NCBI GenBank assembly: GCA_002336815.1
Contig: DDEU01000086.1
Span: forward strand, 1 to 52,472
DNA: 52,472 nt
DNA from: Chitinophagaceae bacterium UBA1946
GTDB taxonomy: Bacteria; Bacteroidota; Bacteroidia; Chitinophagales; Chitinophagaceae
Direction: 5' to 3'
Below, piece by piece: positions 25,610 through 34,598 of the stretch. Below the pieces are notes generated by a model. The model did not search any database, was not told where the DNA came from, and saw nothing but the letters and a program-made list of their open reading frames with translations. A program made the translations under genes and the position numbers. Numbering within the stretch: position 1 is the first letter of the stretch; every line of letters begins with the position of its first letter.

Positions 25610-26023
25610 ATGAAGCAGATCTTCATCAATTTACCAGTGAGCGATGTGGAAGCATCCATGCAGTTTTACAGGAAGATAGGATTTACCGTAAACCCGCTGT
25701 TCACTTTTGATGACCAGAAATGCATGGTTTGGAGCGACCAGATCTACGTGATGTTACAAACAGCTGAAATGTTCAGGTCCGGGAACAAAAAGAACCTGGC
25801 CGACCCTAAAGAAAATACAATTGCTACGTTTACACTTCCGGTAGAAAGCATCGAAAAGCTTAATGAAATGATTGAGAACGGGCTGGCGGCAGGTGGAACA
25901 GCGCCAACACCAACAATAGACGAAGGTTTTATGCAACTAAGAAATATCGAAGATTTAGATGGACATAATTGGGGAATCATCTATTTGGATATAGATAAAT
26001 TTAAAAAAATGACCGGCAAATAA
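25610..26023 (+). CDS. VOC (glyoxalase/bleomycin-resistance-like) protein
   Basis: A 137-residue cytoplasmic protein with the paired beta-alpha-beta-beta-beta modules of the vicinal-oxygen-chelate fold. Residues about 1-60 contain QIFINLPVSDVEASMQFYRKIGF and the first half-fold; about 75-130 contain IATFTLPVESIEKLNEMI and IEDLDGHNWGIIYLD. Close relatives are annotated as glyoxalase-like or extradiol-dioxygenase-like, but most have no known substrate. The C-terminal DLDGHxW motif is typical of this subgroup. I start at ATG 25610, since the family begins at the MKQIFINLPV strand and the TTG upstream lacks support. Confidence 0.88.
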   Translation: MKQIFINLPVSDVEASMQFYRKIGFTVNPLFTFDDQKCMVWSDQIYVMLQTAEMFRSGNKKNLADPKENTIATFTLPVESIEKLNEMIENGLAAGGTAPTPTIDEGFMQLRNIEDLDGHNWGIIYLDIDKFKKMTGK

Positions 26024-26095
26024 AAGATGGCACCAGGCATCGAACTGATTACAACAGCAGGTTGATATTCAACAGGAGCATTGCGGTGAAACAGC

Positions 26096-26223
26096 CATGA
26101 GCAGTGCATACCTGTGTTTTTGTTCCGGCAGCCGGAATGCTGCCGGGCAATATCTCTAAACTTCGGCTTTTTGTTATAAATTTAGTTTCAGTTCCGGGCA
26201 AACAGTTGATTAATTTCCCAACT
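26096..26223 (+). repeat. Dispersed intergenic repeat, copy F
   Basis: CATGAGCAGTGCA at 26096, a CTTTTT block at 26167, TTCCGGGCA at 26192 and AATTTCCCAAC at 26212. The spacings are within 1-3 nt of copy B. It lies upstream of the T9SS gene at 26294. Confidence 0.55.
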
Positions 26224-26293
26224 GCACCAGCCCCGGAGGTTATGTTCCACCCGATCACAATCGTTCCAGAAAATACAAGATAAAAAAACCGCC

Positions 26294-28192
26294 ATGCAAA
26301 CAAGTCCGATTTATAAAAAACTGATGGTATGTGTTTTTGCTTTGCTGATCTTTAATTTACCAAAGGCGCAACCACCGGCTGTTCAATGGAAAAAATGCTA
26401 TGGCGGCATTGGTGAAGAAGCAGCCCAGGCTGTTCGGCCAACTTTTGATGGTGGTTATATTGTGGCAGGAATCGCCAGCTATAACGATGGGGACGTGACC
26501 GATGACCACAGTAGTGGCAACCCGGATATCTGGATTGTAAAACTATCGGCAACAGGCGCTATACAATGGAAAAAATGCTATGGCGGTGGTGGAGTAGAAC
26601 ATTGTAACAGCATACAACAAACCGTTGACAGCGGTTATATCATTTGCGGCAGCACCACTTCTACCGATGGAGATGTAACTGGTTTTGAGCCTGTTCCCAA
26701 CAATCCTTATTGGGGTGCTTACTGGATATTGAAAATAAGCAAAACAGGCGCTTTGCAATGGCAAAAAACAATGCAGGGCACTGGGTTTGATTTTTCTGAA
26801 GCGAACAGCGTCATACAAACCCGGGACAGTGGATATATTGTAGCGGGGTATGATTACTATGGTACCTCCGGCGCTTTTGCCAGTGGGAGCATAGTAAAGT
26901 TATCGCCTGCCGGAACCATACAATGGCAGAGTAACGGTAATTATGATAACGACATACAGCAAACTAACGACGGTGGGTATATAGTTGCGGGAACGGTAGG
27001 AGGCTATTTTTACAGTCTTAGAAAGATTGACAGCACTGGTTTATTGCAATGGCAAAAATTCTATGGAAGTATGGACGGTAGCGGTCATTTTGCAAAAAGC
27101 GTGCTTCAAACCAGGGATGGTGGTTACATTGCTGTTGGCTATGCCGATGTTGCTGATACTACCATCCACGACAATCATGGTTTAACAGATGTGTGGTTGG
27201 TAAGAACAGATAGCCTGGGCAATTTACAATGGGCTAAAAGTTATGGCGGCCGAAGAAGAGATAACGGCAATACCATACAACCAACGTTTGATGGGGGCTA
27301 CATCATTGCAGCCACTACCGACTCCTGGGATGGCGATGTGCAAAATGTAAACCCTGCACTCATCGACACTTTTGGCGCCCAGGACCATACCAATATATGG
27401 ATGATAAAAATTGACAGCCTTGGCAACATTGGGTGGCAAAAAACAATGGGAGGTAATAATGTCGACTTAACCGGCTCCATGCAGCAAACGGCAGACAGCG
27501 GTTACATCATGGCTGGTGCAGTAGTATCTAATATCAATGCCAGCAATGTCGACATCAATAACACAGGATTTCACTGGAATTCAGGCTGTCCAAATTGCAC
27601 AGGGCATGATTTCTTTGTGGTAAAATTTGCCAAAGAACCTGCTTCAACGGTGCCGGTTGTACTAACCGGTTTTACCGGAATGCTGGTTAACAAAAATGCG
27701 CAGTTAAGCTGGACAACCGAAACAGCGTTGAACAATAAATATTTTGAAGTTCAGCGAAGTGCCGATGGACTGCATTTTATCACCATTGGTACAGTAAACG
27801 GTAATGGCACCAATAGCTTACCGCATAGCTACGGCTTTACCGACTTCCATTTAATTCAACAGGGCAAAGCCTGGTATCGGTTAAAGCAGGTTGATTTTGA
27901 TGGAAATTTTACCTGCAGCAATATTGTTTATTTGCAACTGGCAGGCGAAGCATTCTCTGTGAGCATTAGCCCGAACCCAACCAGCAATTCATTCACACTT
28001 TTTATTCCGCCTAATGTTAATGCTGTGCAAACAATCATTTGCGATAGTAAAGGTGCATTGGTAAAGCAACAAATATGTGACGGGGGGAGCACAATTTTTA
28101 ACACCAGTAACTGGTTGCCGGGAGTGTATTTAATAAGGCTGACCACTAAAGATGGAAACACAACTGTAAAGAAAATAATAGTTGTACAATAA
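26294..28192 (+). CDS. T9SS type A cargo protein with GGYIVAG repeats
   Basis: A 632-residue exported protein. Signal peptide residues about 9-25 (KLMVCVFALLIFNLPKAQ). Residues about 30-440 hold at least seven repeats built on QWKKCYGG, DGGYIVAG and DSGYI, with D-x-D and T-D-S variants. These resemble the WD-like beta-propeller (delta-60) repeats common in Bacteroidota secreted proteins. Residues about 450-540 are an Ig-like segment (VVLTGFTGMLVNKNAQLSW). The C-terminal T9SS type A sorting domain is SPNPTSNSFTL, WLPGVYLIRL, then VKKIIVVQ. The role is unknown; surface or secreted location follows from the signals. Confidence 0.88.
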   Translation: MQTSPIYKKLMVCVFALLIFNLPKAQPPAVQWKKCYGGIGEEAAQAVRPTFDGGYIVAGIASYNDGDVTDDHSSGNPDIWIVKLSATGAIQWKKCYGGGGVEHCNSIQQTVDSGYIICGSTTSTDGDVTGFEPVPNNPYWGAYWILKISKTGALQWQKTMQGTGFDFSEANSVIQTRDSGYIVAGYDYYGTSGAFASGSIVKLSPAGTIQWQSNGNYDNDIQQTNDGGYIVAGTVGGYFYSLRKIDSTGLLQWQKFYGSMDGSGHFAKSVLQTRDGGYIAVGYADVADTTIHDNHGLTDVWLVRTDSLGNLQWAKSYGGRRRDNGNTIQPTFDGGYIIAATTDSWDGDVQNVNPALIDTFGAQDHTNIWMIKIDSLGNIGWQKTMGGNNVDLTGSMQQTADSGYIMAGAVVSNINASNVDINNTGFHWNSGCPNCTGHDFFVVKFAKEPASTVPVVLTGFTGMLVNKNAQLSWTTETALNNKYFEVQRSADGLHFITIGTVNGNGTNSLPHSYGFTDFHLIQQGKAWYRLKQVDFDGNFTCSNIVYLQLAGEAFSVSISPNPTSNSFTLFIPPNVNAVQTIICDSKGALVKQQICDGGSTIFNTSNWLPGVYLIRLTTKDGNTTVKKIIVVQ

Positions 28193-28267
28193 TATGTAAC
28201 GCTTAAACAGGCAAGGCGGCACATAACAATTCGTTTGCACTGGTCCGTTTAAAATTCATACCTATGC

Positions 28268-28307
28268 ACGGATAAAACTCTACAAAGAGTTGCATACATT
28301 TATCCGT
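28268..28307. promoter_or_regulatory. Nested inverted repeats over the cupin promoter
   Basis: The outer arms ACGGATAAA (28268-28276) and TTTATCCGT (28299-28307) are perfect inverted repeats. Inside, ACTCT-ACAA-AGAGT (28277-28290) is a second perfect inverted repeat. The right arm overlaps TACATTTA (28295-28302), a TAnnTTTG-like -7 box about 34 nt before the cupin start codon. Confidence 0.5.
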
Positions 28308-28335
28308 AAGTGGTAATTTTAATAAAAAAAACAAA

Positions 28336-28692
28336 ATGGAAACTGATATCAACAAATACATCGTACACACAGAGCAGGGCGGGTGGAAGCCCTTGACGGA
28401 AGAAGGCGTTGACACCCGGGGCATTTATTCAAAGATGCTTCGTTATGATGACCAGCAAAAGCGTCCACCAAGTTTTCTGCTGAAATTTGATGCAGGTGCA
28501 TCTTACCCTTACCACAACCATCCCGGTGGGGAAGAAGCCTTTGTGTTGGAAGGAGAAGTTTACTTTAACGAGGCCAAACTTTCTAAAGGGGATTATCTCT
28601 ATACGCCACCGAACTTTAAACATTCGGTAAAAACAGCAACTGGCTGCGTGATCTTATTCATGGTTCCGGCAGAAGTTGAAATCATAAAATAG
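28336..28692 (+). CDS. Single-domain cupin (ChrR-like)
   Basis: A 118-residue cytoplasmic protein of the small beta-barrel cupin family. Motif 1 is ASYPYHNHPGGEEAFVLEGEVYFNE with His and Glu metal ligands (cited as pattern GxHxHxxxxExxxVLxG), and motif 2 is KGDYLYTPPNFKHSV with the second His. It resembles ChrR anti-sigma cupin domains, which bind zinc, but has no anti-sigma N-terminal domain. Likely a metal-bound enzyme or sensor of oxidised compounds. It is alone in its transcription unit, behind a palindromic promoter (28268-28307). Confidence 0.88.
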   Translation: METDINKYIVHTEQGGWKPLTEEGVDTRGIYSKMLRYDDQQKRPPSFLLKFDAGASYPYHNHPGGEEAFVLEGEVYFNEAKLSKGDYLYTPPNFKHSVKTATGCVILFMVPAEVEIIK

Positions 28693-29034
28693 CAACCAGG
28701 TAGCGGTCATCTTTAAATTCAACCCGGTATTTTAAAAATGCTGTGGCAATACCCCGGTGTAAAAGGCAGGTTATTAAATACCTGCGTCATCCTGGTAAGA
28801 AAAAAATCCTGAGATAAGTCGTGCCAAGCCGTACTAATGCTAACCCGGTATGGCGGGTTTATTATGTCCGATCGAATAAGCTTGTCCTGGTGTTTCAGCA
28901 GCAAAGGCATTCAATAGCTTACCGCAATAATACCAGCCGTTCGTACACACTTTAAAAAAGGCCCCTGAACTTCAAATAAGTTTTCCATTACTGGTTCCCG
29001 GCCATTTTAAACTCAAACCGATGATTGATTGAAG
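28693..29034. other. Intergenic stretch without genes
   Basis: No gene supported. A short GC hairpin with arms 28842-28847 (AACCCG) and 28854-28859 (CGGGTT) lies mid-way and could be a weak terminator. No copy of the dispersed repeat was recognised. Confidence 0.4.
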
Positions 29035-29042
29035 TATCTTTG
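29035..29042 (+). promoter_or_regulatory. Promoter -7 box TATCTTTG
   Basis: Exact TAnnTTTG match, 28 nt before the ATG of the 1034-residue protein. The -33 box is not clear. Confidence 0.6.
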
Positions 29043-29070
29043 CTATGTTATTTTGGGTTAACTGCACAGC

Positions 29071-32000
29071 ATGAGAATATTTATAAAAAACTCCCTGCTC
29101 ATTTTTTTTATTATCCCTTTACTCTTCACTAAAGGATATTCACAGGATTGTTCTGTAAACTTTTTTTTCAGGAGCTACACAGGCGGTGGCTTTAATACAG
29201 GCGGATCGCAGGATGACCGGCTGACCATTCTGGCCGACAGCAGTATGATCATGTACAATCCCCGTATGGTAGCAAGGCTTTATAAGAACGGAGAGGTGGC
29301 ATGGGGCAGGTACCTGGTTTCCTACGGAGGAAAAACCATGAATGCAGTAGCAGACTACGATGGTGCAGTGATATGTGCGTTTAACAATAATATCACCAAG
29401 ATCGACACGGCCGGAAACGTGGTGTACCAGAAGAAGATGACTTTTGAGATGGACAATGGTTATGACATTACCTATTCAGAATCGTTGAAGGATATAGCGA
29501 TATTAGACAATGGAGATAAGATGGTATTGTACGAGGATGGTACCGGGAGATATGGCGGTTATCTTTTCAGGTTTGATAAAGATATGACCACTGTTAAGTG
29601 GTGCAAAAACATCCGGTATAACAACAATATCAACTTTACCAATATGATCATTGATGGAAGGAAGATCGTATTGGCAGGTGTTTGTCAGGAAGACTACTAC
29701 TCAGCCCCGTTCTGTTTTGTAGCGGCAGTGGATTCTGCTGATGGCAGTTTAAGCAGGGCTGGTTATTTCAGTTTTCCAAACCTGGGCAGCATCAACCGTT
29801 TGTATAAAGGCAACGGGCAATATTTTTTAACAGCCGGTTTATTGAACCAGGCAGATTCCTTTGGCCAGTATTGTTATATCAGGGTTGATTCTTCTTTTCA
29901 TTTAACTGCTATCAGGCGAATTGCCGGTTATACTGATTTCTGGGGTGCCTCCTTTACACTTGCTCCCCAAAATGACAACAGCTTGCTGGGAATTATTGGT
30001 CCGGGCTTAAGTGCAACCATATTCAGGATTGATCAACAGGATTCTGTAAAATGGTTCAAGGCTTACCTGGCAGGCTATCCACATGATATAAAACAGAACA
30101 CGGAAGCACTTTTTTTTGCTGCCGATATGGATTACAACGCTGTAGGAGTTGGGGCAAGGTCAACTTTTACGATATACAAAACAGATTATAATGGCAATTC
30201 CGGGGGTAATTGCAGGATGGATGTAACCACCAGTTTTGCAACGGATAATTATTACTCCTCATCAGTAACTCCTGCGTCCACACTTCAATTGAGCAACAAG
30301 ACGGGTACTATTGGATCAGGCACTGCCAGCTTTAATAATTATCCGCTGGATACTTACGGCTGTAACTATACCAGCGTTTGTAATGCAGTGAAATTGATCG
30401 GCGATACTGCCGTTTGCAGTAACATGGTGCGGTTTACCGGCAGAAGAAGTGCCGGCTGTCAAAATCCTGTTAACTGGTCTGTTTCTCCCGCTGCAGATTT
30501 CACCTTGCTGAACGATAGTACGATATCGGTAAAGTTTACCAGTAACGGCAATTATAAAATAATAACGAGGATAAATGATCCCTGCAATGAGTACAGCGAC
30601 AGTGTAACGGTTCATGTAAATCTATCGGCCTTTTTGGGCCTGCCTGCTGACAGTATCATCTGTGCCGGCAATACGCTAAAGCTGTCAGCGGGTAACCATT
30701 TTCAGCAGTATGAGTGGCAGGATGGATCAACCGATTCAATTTTTACCGTAACCCAACCAGGCAGATATCATATCAAGGTAAAAGATTACTGCGGCAACAT
30801 ATACAGCGACAGCATTGATATCAACCCTGCAGGTTTTTATTTTAGCATCGGTAATGATACAATCAAATGTAATACTGATAGCCTGCTGCTGAAGGCTACG
30901 CCAGGGTTTTACAATTACCAGTGGCCATTGCAGTACAATTTAAAAAAAGTGAATGACAGTACTGTAATGGTTAACCCGCTTATGGATACCCTGTATATTG
31001 CCACCGCAGAAAAAATGCCCGGGTGTTTTGTGAAAGATACAATTCATGTGACTGTATTACATTCGGCACCCGTTTGGTTGGGGAACGACACTTCGCTCTG
31101 TACAGGGCAGTCCTTACTGCTTGATGCCGGCAATAATTTCACTCACTATAACTGGAGTACCGGCGATGTTTCAGGAACAATTACCGTAAACAACATTGGA
31201 ACTTATTTTGTTAAGGCAACTGCTGCCAACGGGTGCTCATCAAATGATACATTGAAAATACTGCAGGTATACCCCTTACCGGTTTTCAGCCTGGGAAATG
31301 ATACCACGCTGTGCCAGGGACAGCAGCTTTCCTGGAATGTTAATTTAACCGCTGCCACTTATTTATGGAATAACGGGAGCATGTTGCATACCCGGGTAAT
31401 CCAGGACTCCGGTCAATACTGGCTAACTGTTACGCAGCAGGGATGCTCAAATACCGATACCATCAGGGTTTCTTATAAACCTTCACCGGCTGTGTATCTT
31501 GGGCAGGACAGCGTTTTGTGTAACGGCTTCACCAAACAGTTAAATGCTTTTAATAATAACGCAACCTACCGGTGGCAGGATGGAAGCAATAACGCCTCTT
31601 ACCTTGTTACAGCAACCGGGCTTTACAGTGTAGTGGTTAACATTAACGGCTGTATGGCAGGGGATTCTGTCAATATTACTTACAAGTCGAAACCCCTCGT
31701 CAGTTTGGTTACGGATACTGCCATCTGCAGGGGACAGGAGCTGTTATTAAAAGCAGTTGCCGCTGCAGGCGATCATTATGTATGGCAGGATGGAAGCAGT
31801 AATAGTTCACTCCTGGTGAAAGAGCCGGGTACTTACCTGCTTACTGCAACCAACGAATGCGGCATCACCACAAGCCCTGTAAATGTAACACCGGGTACCT
31901 GTGAACTGTACATGCCTGCAGCGTTTACGCCGGATAACAATGGCATCAATGATCTATTCAGGGTGAAAAATGTGTTTGCCGTTAAAGAGTTTAGTTTTAT

Positions 32001-32175
32001 AATCTACAATCGTTTCGGCGAAGTGATCTTTGAATCCAATAACATCTATACCGGTTGGGATGGTTCATACAGGGGAACTCCTCAAAATGCCGGCACTTAT
32101 GTTTGGATGATCAGCTTTAAGGATGCTGACAATATCAAAAAATTTGCAAAAGGCACCGTGTTGCTGATCAGGTAA
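29071..32175 (+). CDS. Large T9SS type B cargo protein with Ig-like repeats
   Basis: A 1034-residue secreted protein. Signal peptide residues about 4-24 (IKNSLLIFFIIPLLFTKGYSQ). Residues about 30-440 form a non-repetitive beta region, possibly a propeller (LYKNGEVAWG, VAAVDSADGS). Residues about 450-950 hold six or seven Ig/PKD-like modules of ~80 residues, each with a variant of LGNDT, LC-GQ-L-L and QDGS or WSTG motifs. The C-terminal type B sorting domain is MPAAFTPDNNGIND, IYNRFGEVIFES, GWDGSYRGTP and the final GTVLLIR. It belongs to the CHU_C/gliding-motility-associated group. The partner protein and function are unknown. The promoter at 29035 is a good match. Confidence 0.9.
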   Translation: MRIFIKNSLLIFFIIPLLFTKGYSQDCSVNFFFRSYTGGGFNTGGSQDDRLTILADSSMIMYNPRMVARLYKNGEVAWGRYLVSYGGKTMNAVADYDGAVICAFNNNITKIDTAGNVVYQKKMTFEMDNGYDITYSESLKDIAILDNGDKMVLYEDGTGRYGGYLFRFDKDMTTVKWCKNIRYNNNINFTNMIIDGRKIVLAGVCQEDYYSAPFCFVAAVDSADGSLSRAGYFSFPNLGSINRLYKGNGQYFLTAGLLNQADSFGQYCYIRVDSSFHLTAIRRIAGYTDFWGASFTLAPQNDNSLLGIIGPGLSATIFRIDQQDSVKWFKAYLAGYPHDIKQNTEALFFAADMDYNAVGVGARSTFTIYKTDYNGNSGGNCRMDVTTSFATDNYYSSSVTPASTLQLSNKTGTIGSGTASFNNYPLDTYGCNYTSVCNAVKLIGDTAVCSNMVRFTGRRSAGCQNPVNWSVSPAADFTLLNDSTISVKFTSNGNYKIITRINDPCNEYSDSVTVHVNLSAFLGLPADSIICAGNTLKLSAGNHFQQYEWQDGSTDSIFTVTQPGRYHIKVKDYCGNIYSDSIDINPAGFYFSIGNDTIKCNTDSLLLKATPGFYNYQWPLQYNLKKVNDSTVMVNPLMDTLYIATAEKMPGCFVKDTIHVTVLHSAPVWLGNDTSLCTGQSLLLDAGNNFTHYNWSTGDVSGTITVNNIGTYFVKATAANGCSSNDTLKILQVYPLPVFSLGNDTTLCQGQQLSWNVNLTAATYLWNNGSMLHTRVIQDSGQYWLTVTQQGCSNTDTIRVSYKPSPAVYLGQDSVLCNGFTKQLNAFNNNATYRWQDGSNNASYLVTATGLYSVVVNINGCMAGDSVNITYKSKPLVSLVTDTAICRGQELLLKAVAAAGDHYVWQDGSSNSSLLVKEPGTYLLTATNECGITTSPVNVTPGTCELYMPAAFTPDNNGINDLFRVKNVFAVKEFSFIIYNRFGEVIFESNNIYTGWDGSYRGTPQNAGTYVWMISFKDADNIKKFAKGTVLLIR

Positions 32176-32662
32176 AACCTCGTTTACAAGTGGCATCCTT
32201 TATGGGCCTCCTATCCCGCTTTGATCCGGGGTTCATAAACAGGGTGAAAAAAAATGTCGTATTGTAACCTGGGCCTGCAGGCCTGGTTGTGCAAATCATT
32301 GAATCTGCCGGCGCAAAATAAGCTGGTCAGAACGCTCCGGAACAGCATGGGGCCGGTGCTGTAAGAAAATACTATCCGGTATTTATTGCAATTCTGTTTG
32401 CAGGGATAACAAACAATAGCCGGATTAAAAAGGGATGAAGGTAAAAGAACTTACTAAAACAAAAACAGGGTACCGGCATAGTGTGGCTGCGGTTTTTTAT
32501 GGTTGCTTTTTAAGCAGCACCATTAATGAAAGATCACCTGGTGCATCGCCAGTCGTTCATTTAAACCATACGAATAATCCTGTATCTTTCAGTGGTTAAC
32601 CTGCCCTTCAATTCTCTATGGGCCTTCACCGAAGCCACGTATTAATATAAAAGCGAAAAACA
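32176..32662. other. Intergenic stretch with a near-perfect palindrome
   Basis: No gene supported. A 23-nt near-palindrome at 32266-32288 contains GGCCTGCAGGCC between AACC and GGTT arms; it could be a terminator stem, but no T tract follows. TATCTTTC at 32583-32590 is the likely -7 box of the next gene. Confidence 0.45.
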
Positions 32663-33121
32663 ATGACAGCAGCTATTTTAAAAACATGGGAAACAGGCAG
32701 GAAATTGTACAGTGAATATCTGCATAAGTATTCACTGGAGCAATTGAACAAGATTCCGGCCGGATTTAATAACAACCTGGTATGGAACATCGGTCATATC
32801 ATCGTTGCACAGCAGTCACTCATCTACAGGCTTTCTAACCTGGAAATGTATATCTCTGAAGAACTGTTTAATACATACAAACCCGGTTCAATACCAACAC
32901 AACATACCACCCGGGAAGAAGTGGATGAATTAAGTGGCTTCCTTACGTTACTTGTTGAAAAAACCAGGGCCGATCTTGATGCCGGCAGATTTGTCAGCTT
33001 TAATGGACGGATGACCGCCACGGGTTTTTTGCTCAGCACGCTGGAAGATGCTTTTGAATTCAACAATTATCATGAAGGGCTGCATTTGGGAATGATGATG
33101 AGCCTGCGGAAATTTGTTTAA
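32663..33121 (+). CDS. DinB-family protein
   Basis: A 152-residue four-helix protein of the DinB/YfiT superfamily. The probable metal triad is His45 in WNIGHIIVAQQ, with His137 and His141 in HEGLHLGMM. The family includes metal-dependent thiol transferases (bacillithiol- or mycothiol-linked) and many uncharacterised members. Bacteroidota species generally use bacillithiol-type thiols, so detoxification is plausible but not shown. The start at ATG 32663 has TATCTTTC about 73 nt upstream. It is adjacent to a DHFR-like reductase but separated from it by 184 nt. Confidence 0.88.
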   Translation: MTAAILKTWETGRKLYSEYLHKYSLEQLNKIPAGFNNNLVWNIGHIIVAQQSLIYRLSNLEMYISEELFNTYKPGSIPTQHTTREEVDELSGFLTLLVEKTRADLDAGRFVSFNGRMTATGFLLSTLEDAFEFNNYHEGLHLGMMMSLRKFV

Positions 33122-33305
33122 AAGAACCCGAACCGCCAGATAAGTGTACAGAAACCAAGGGTAACCGTTGACACTACTAATCCTGCGGATCAATAGAGAA
33201 CCGCTGGGGAATTTTCTTTTACTGAAAAGTTAGCGGTGATACCTTGCGACAGTTCAAACCTGGAGCAACGTGCGAATAGTTGACAAATGAAATCAATAAA
33301 ATAAC

Positions 33306-33872
33306 ATGAGAAAAGTTATTGCAGCATTTAATATGACACTTGACGGCGTTTGTGATCACACAGCCGGCTTGCCCGATGAAGAGATACACCGGCATTATAC
33401 AGAATTACTGGGTGAGGGAGACGCTATTTTGTATGGAAAAACCACCTACCAGCTCATGGAATTTTGGCGAACGTTTTTAGAAAATCCTTCGAAAGAAAAA
33501 TCCATGAATGACTTTGCCATGGCAATTGATAAGATCCCAAAAATTGTGTTCTCACATACGCTTAAAAATGTAGATTGGAAAACTGCGACCCTGGCAAACC
33601 AGGATTTGGAAGAGACCCTGTTAGAATTAAAGCAGCAACCAGGAAAGCCGGTTTTTATTGGCAGCCGCAGTTTAATTATACAACTGATGCAACTCAACCT
33701 GGTTGATGAATACCAGTTCTGTGTTTACCCGGTAGTTGCAGGAGGCGGTTTGCAATTATTTGAAAACATAAGCGACCGGACTATTTTAAAACTCAAAAAG
33801 ACTAAAGCCTTTAATGGGGGTGCAGTTATTCTGTACTATGAGCCGGAAGGTAAGGTGTTTGAAAAAACATAA
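33306..33872 (+). CDS. Dihydrofolate-reductase-like protein (RibD C-terminal family)
   Basis: A 188-residue cytoplasmic protein with the Rossmann-like fold of the DHFR/RibD-C group, which bind NADPH. Strand 1 is RKVIAAFNMTLDGV. The cofactor region is GDAILYGKTTYQLM with the conserved GxxTY, then the second site KPVFIGSRSLIIQL and the C-terminal DEYQFCVYPVVAGGGLQLF. Members are often annotated as bifunctional deaminase-reductases but lack the deaminase domain. The physiological substrate is unknown; many are called YyaP or YqjY homologues. Nothing in the context indicates pathway membership. Confidence 0.9.
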   Translation: MRKVIAAFNMTLDGVCDHTAGLPDEEIHRHYTELLGEGDAILYGKTTYQLMEFWRTFLENPSKEKSMNDFAMAIDKIPKIVFSHTLKNVDWKTATLANQDLEETLLELKQQPGKPVFIGSRSLIIQLMQLNLVDEYQFCVYPVVAGGGLQLFENISDRTILKLKKTKAFNGGAVILYYEPEGKVFEKT

Positions 33873-33977
33873 CCCGAGTGGTTTGAAGCAGGAACCGCTA
33901 ACCAGCTCATTACCACAGGCGGGGCAGCTTTTGATCGCCGGCATATTGTTAACTGTGCTTATTAATATTGATAGTGT

Positions 33978-34598
33978 ATGATCAGTTTTTTTAAAAGTTT
34001 TCTACTGCTGGCGTTGATCTGCGGTACTTATACCAACAATCCTATCCCGGGCGTAAAGGCAAGTTGCAAAGAGCTGGGGTTATACTTTATGCTGCCGGCC
34101 GGGTTTACTTCACTTGACGCTGTACAAATGGATGCCCTGGGCAAACAGGGTGAAAAAGCTGTAAATGAAACATTCGGGAAGGAAACCCTGCAGGGTTGGC
34201 AGCCGGTTTGTATGAATGTGCAGGATTCTTTAAAAAGAAAACTGCTTACCACTGTCATCACGCTTAAAGAGGCGATCGGCCAGGATGGAACTGCAGATAA
34301 ATTCATTGATAGAACATTCAGGGACGGGAACGACTTTATCATTCAGCGCTTTAAAAGCAAGGCGAATATTGATGTTGACGAAAAAGAAACAGCGAAGCAA
34401 ACGGAAATAACAATTGCGGGTTTAAAAGTAAGAAAGAATGCTTTCACACTTGTAAATGAAGGGCGGCTGTTGTTCTTTGCCCGGTACTATTTTTTTCAAA
34501 AAAACGGGAAACTTTTTTTACTCACTTTCCTGGGCTCTCCCAGGGCATCTGATAATGAAGACATCGTAAATGCCATCGAGACTGCCAAAGCATTGTAG
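33978..34598 (+). CDS. Exported protein of unknown function
   Basis: A 206-residue protein with a signal peptide (about residues 3-20, FFKSFLLLALICGTYT). The mature part has LGLYFMLPAGFTSLDAVQM, LLTTVITLKEAIG and IAGLKVRKNAFTL, then FFARYYFFQKNGKLFLLTFLG. The last segment resembles the end of PsbP/DUF1795-like domains, which fold into a beta-sheet with flanking helices. That is a weak analogy. Two Cys in the mature part (ASCKEL and PVCMN) may form a disulfide. No operon partner. Confidence 0.7.
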   Translation: MISFFKSFLLLALICGTYTNNPIPGVKASCKELGLYFMLPAGFTSLDAVQMDALGKQGEKAVNETFGKETLQGWQPVCMNVQDSLKRKLLTTVITLKEAIGQDGTADKFIDRTFRDGNDFIIQRFKSKANIDVDEKETAKQTEITIAGLKVRKNAFTLVNEGRLLFFARYYFFQKNGKLFLLTFLGSPRASDNEDIVNAIETAKAL

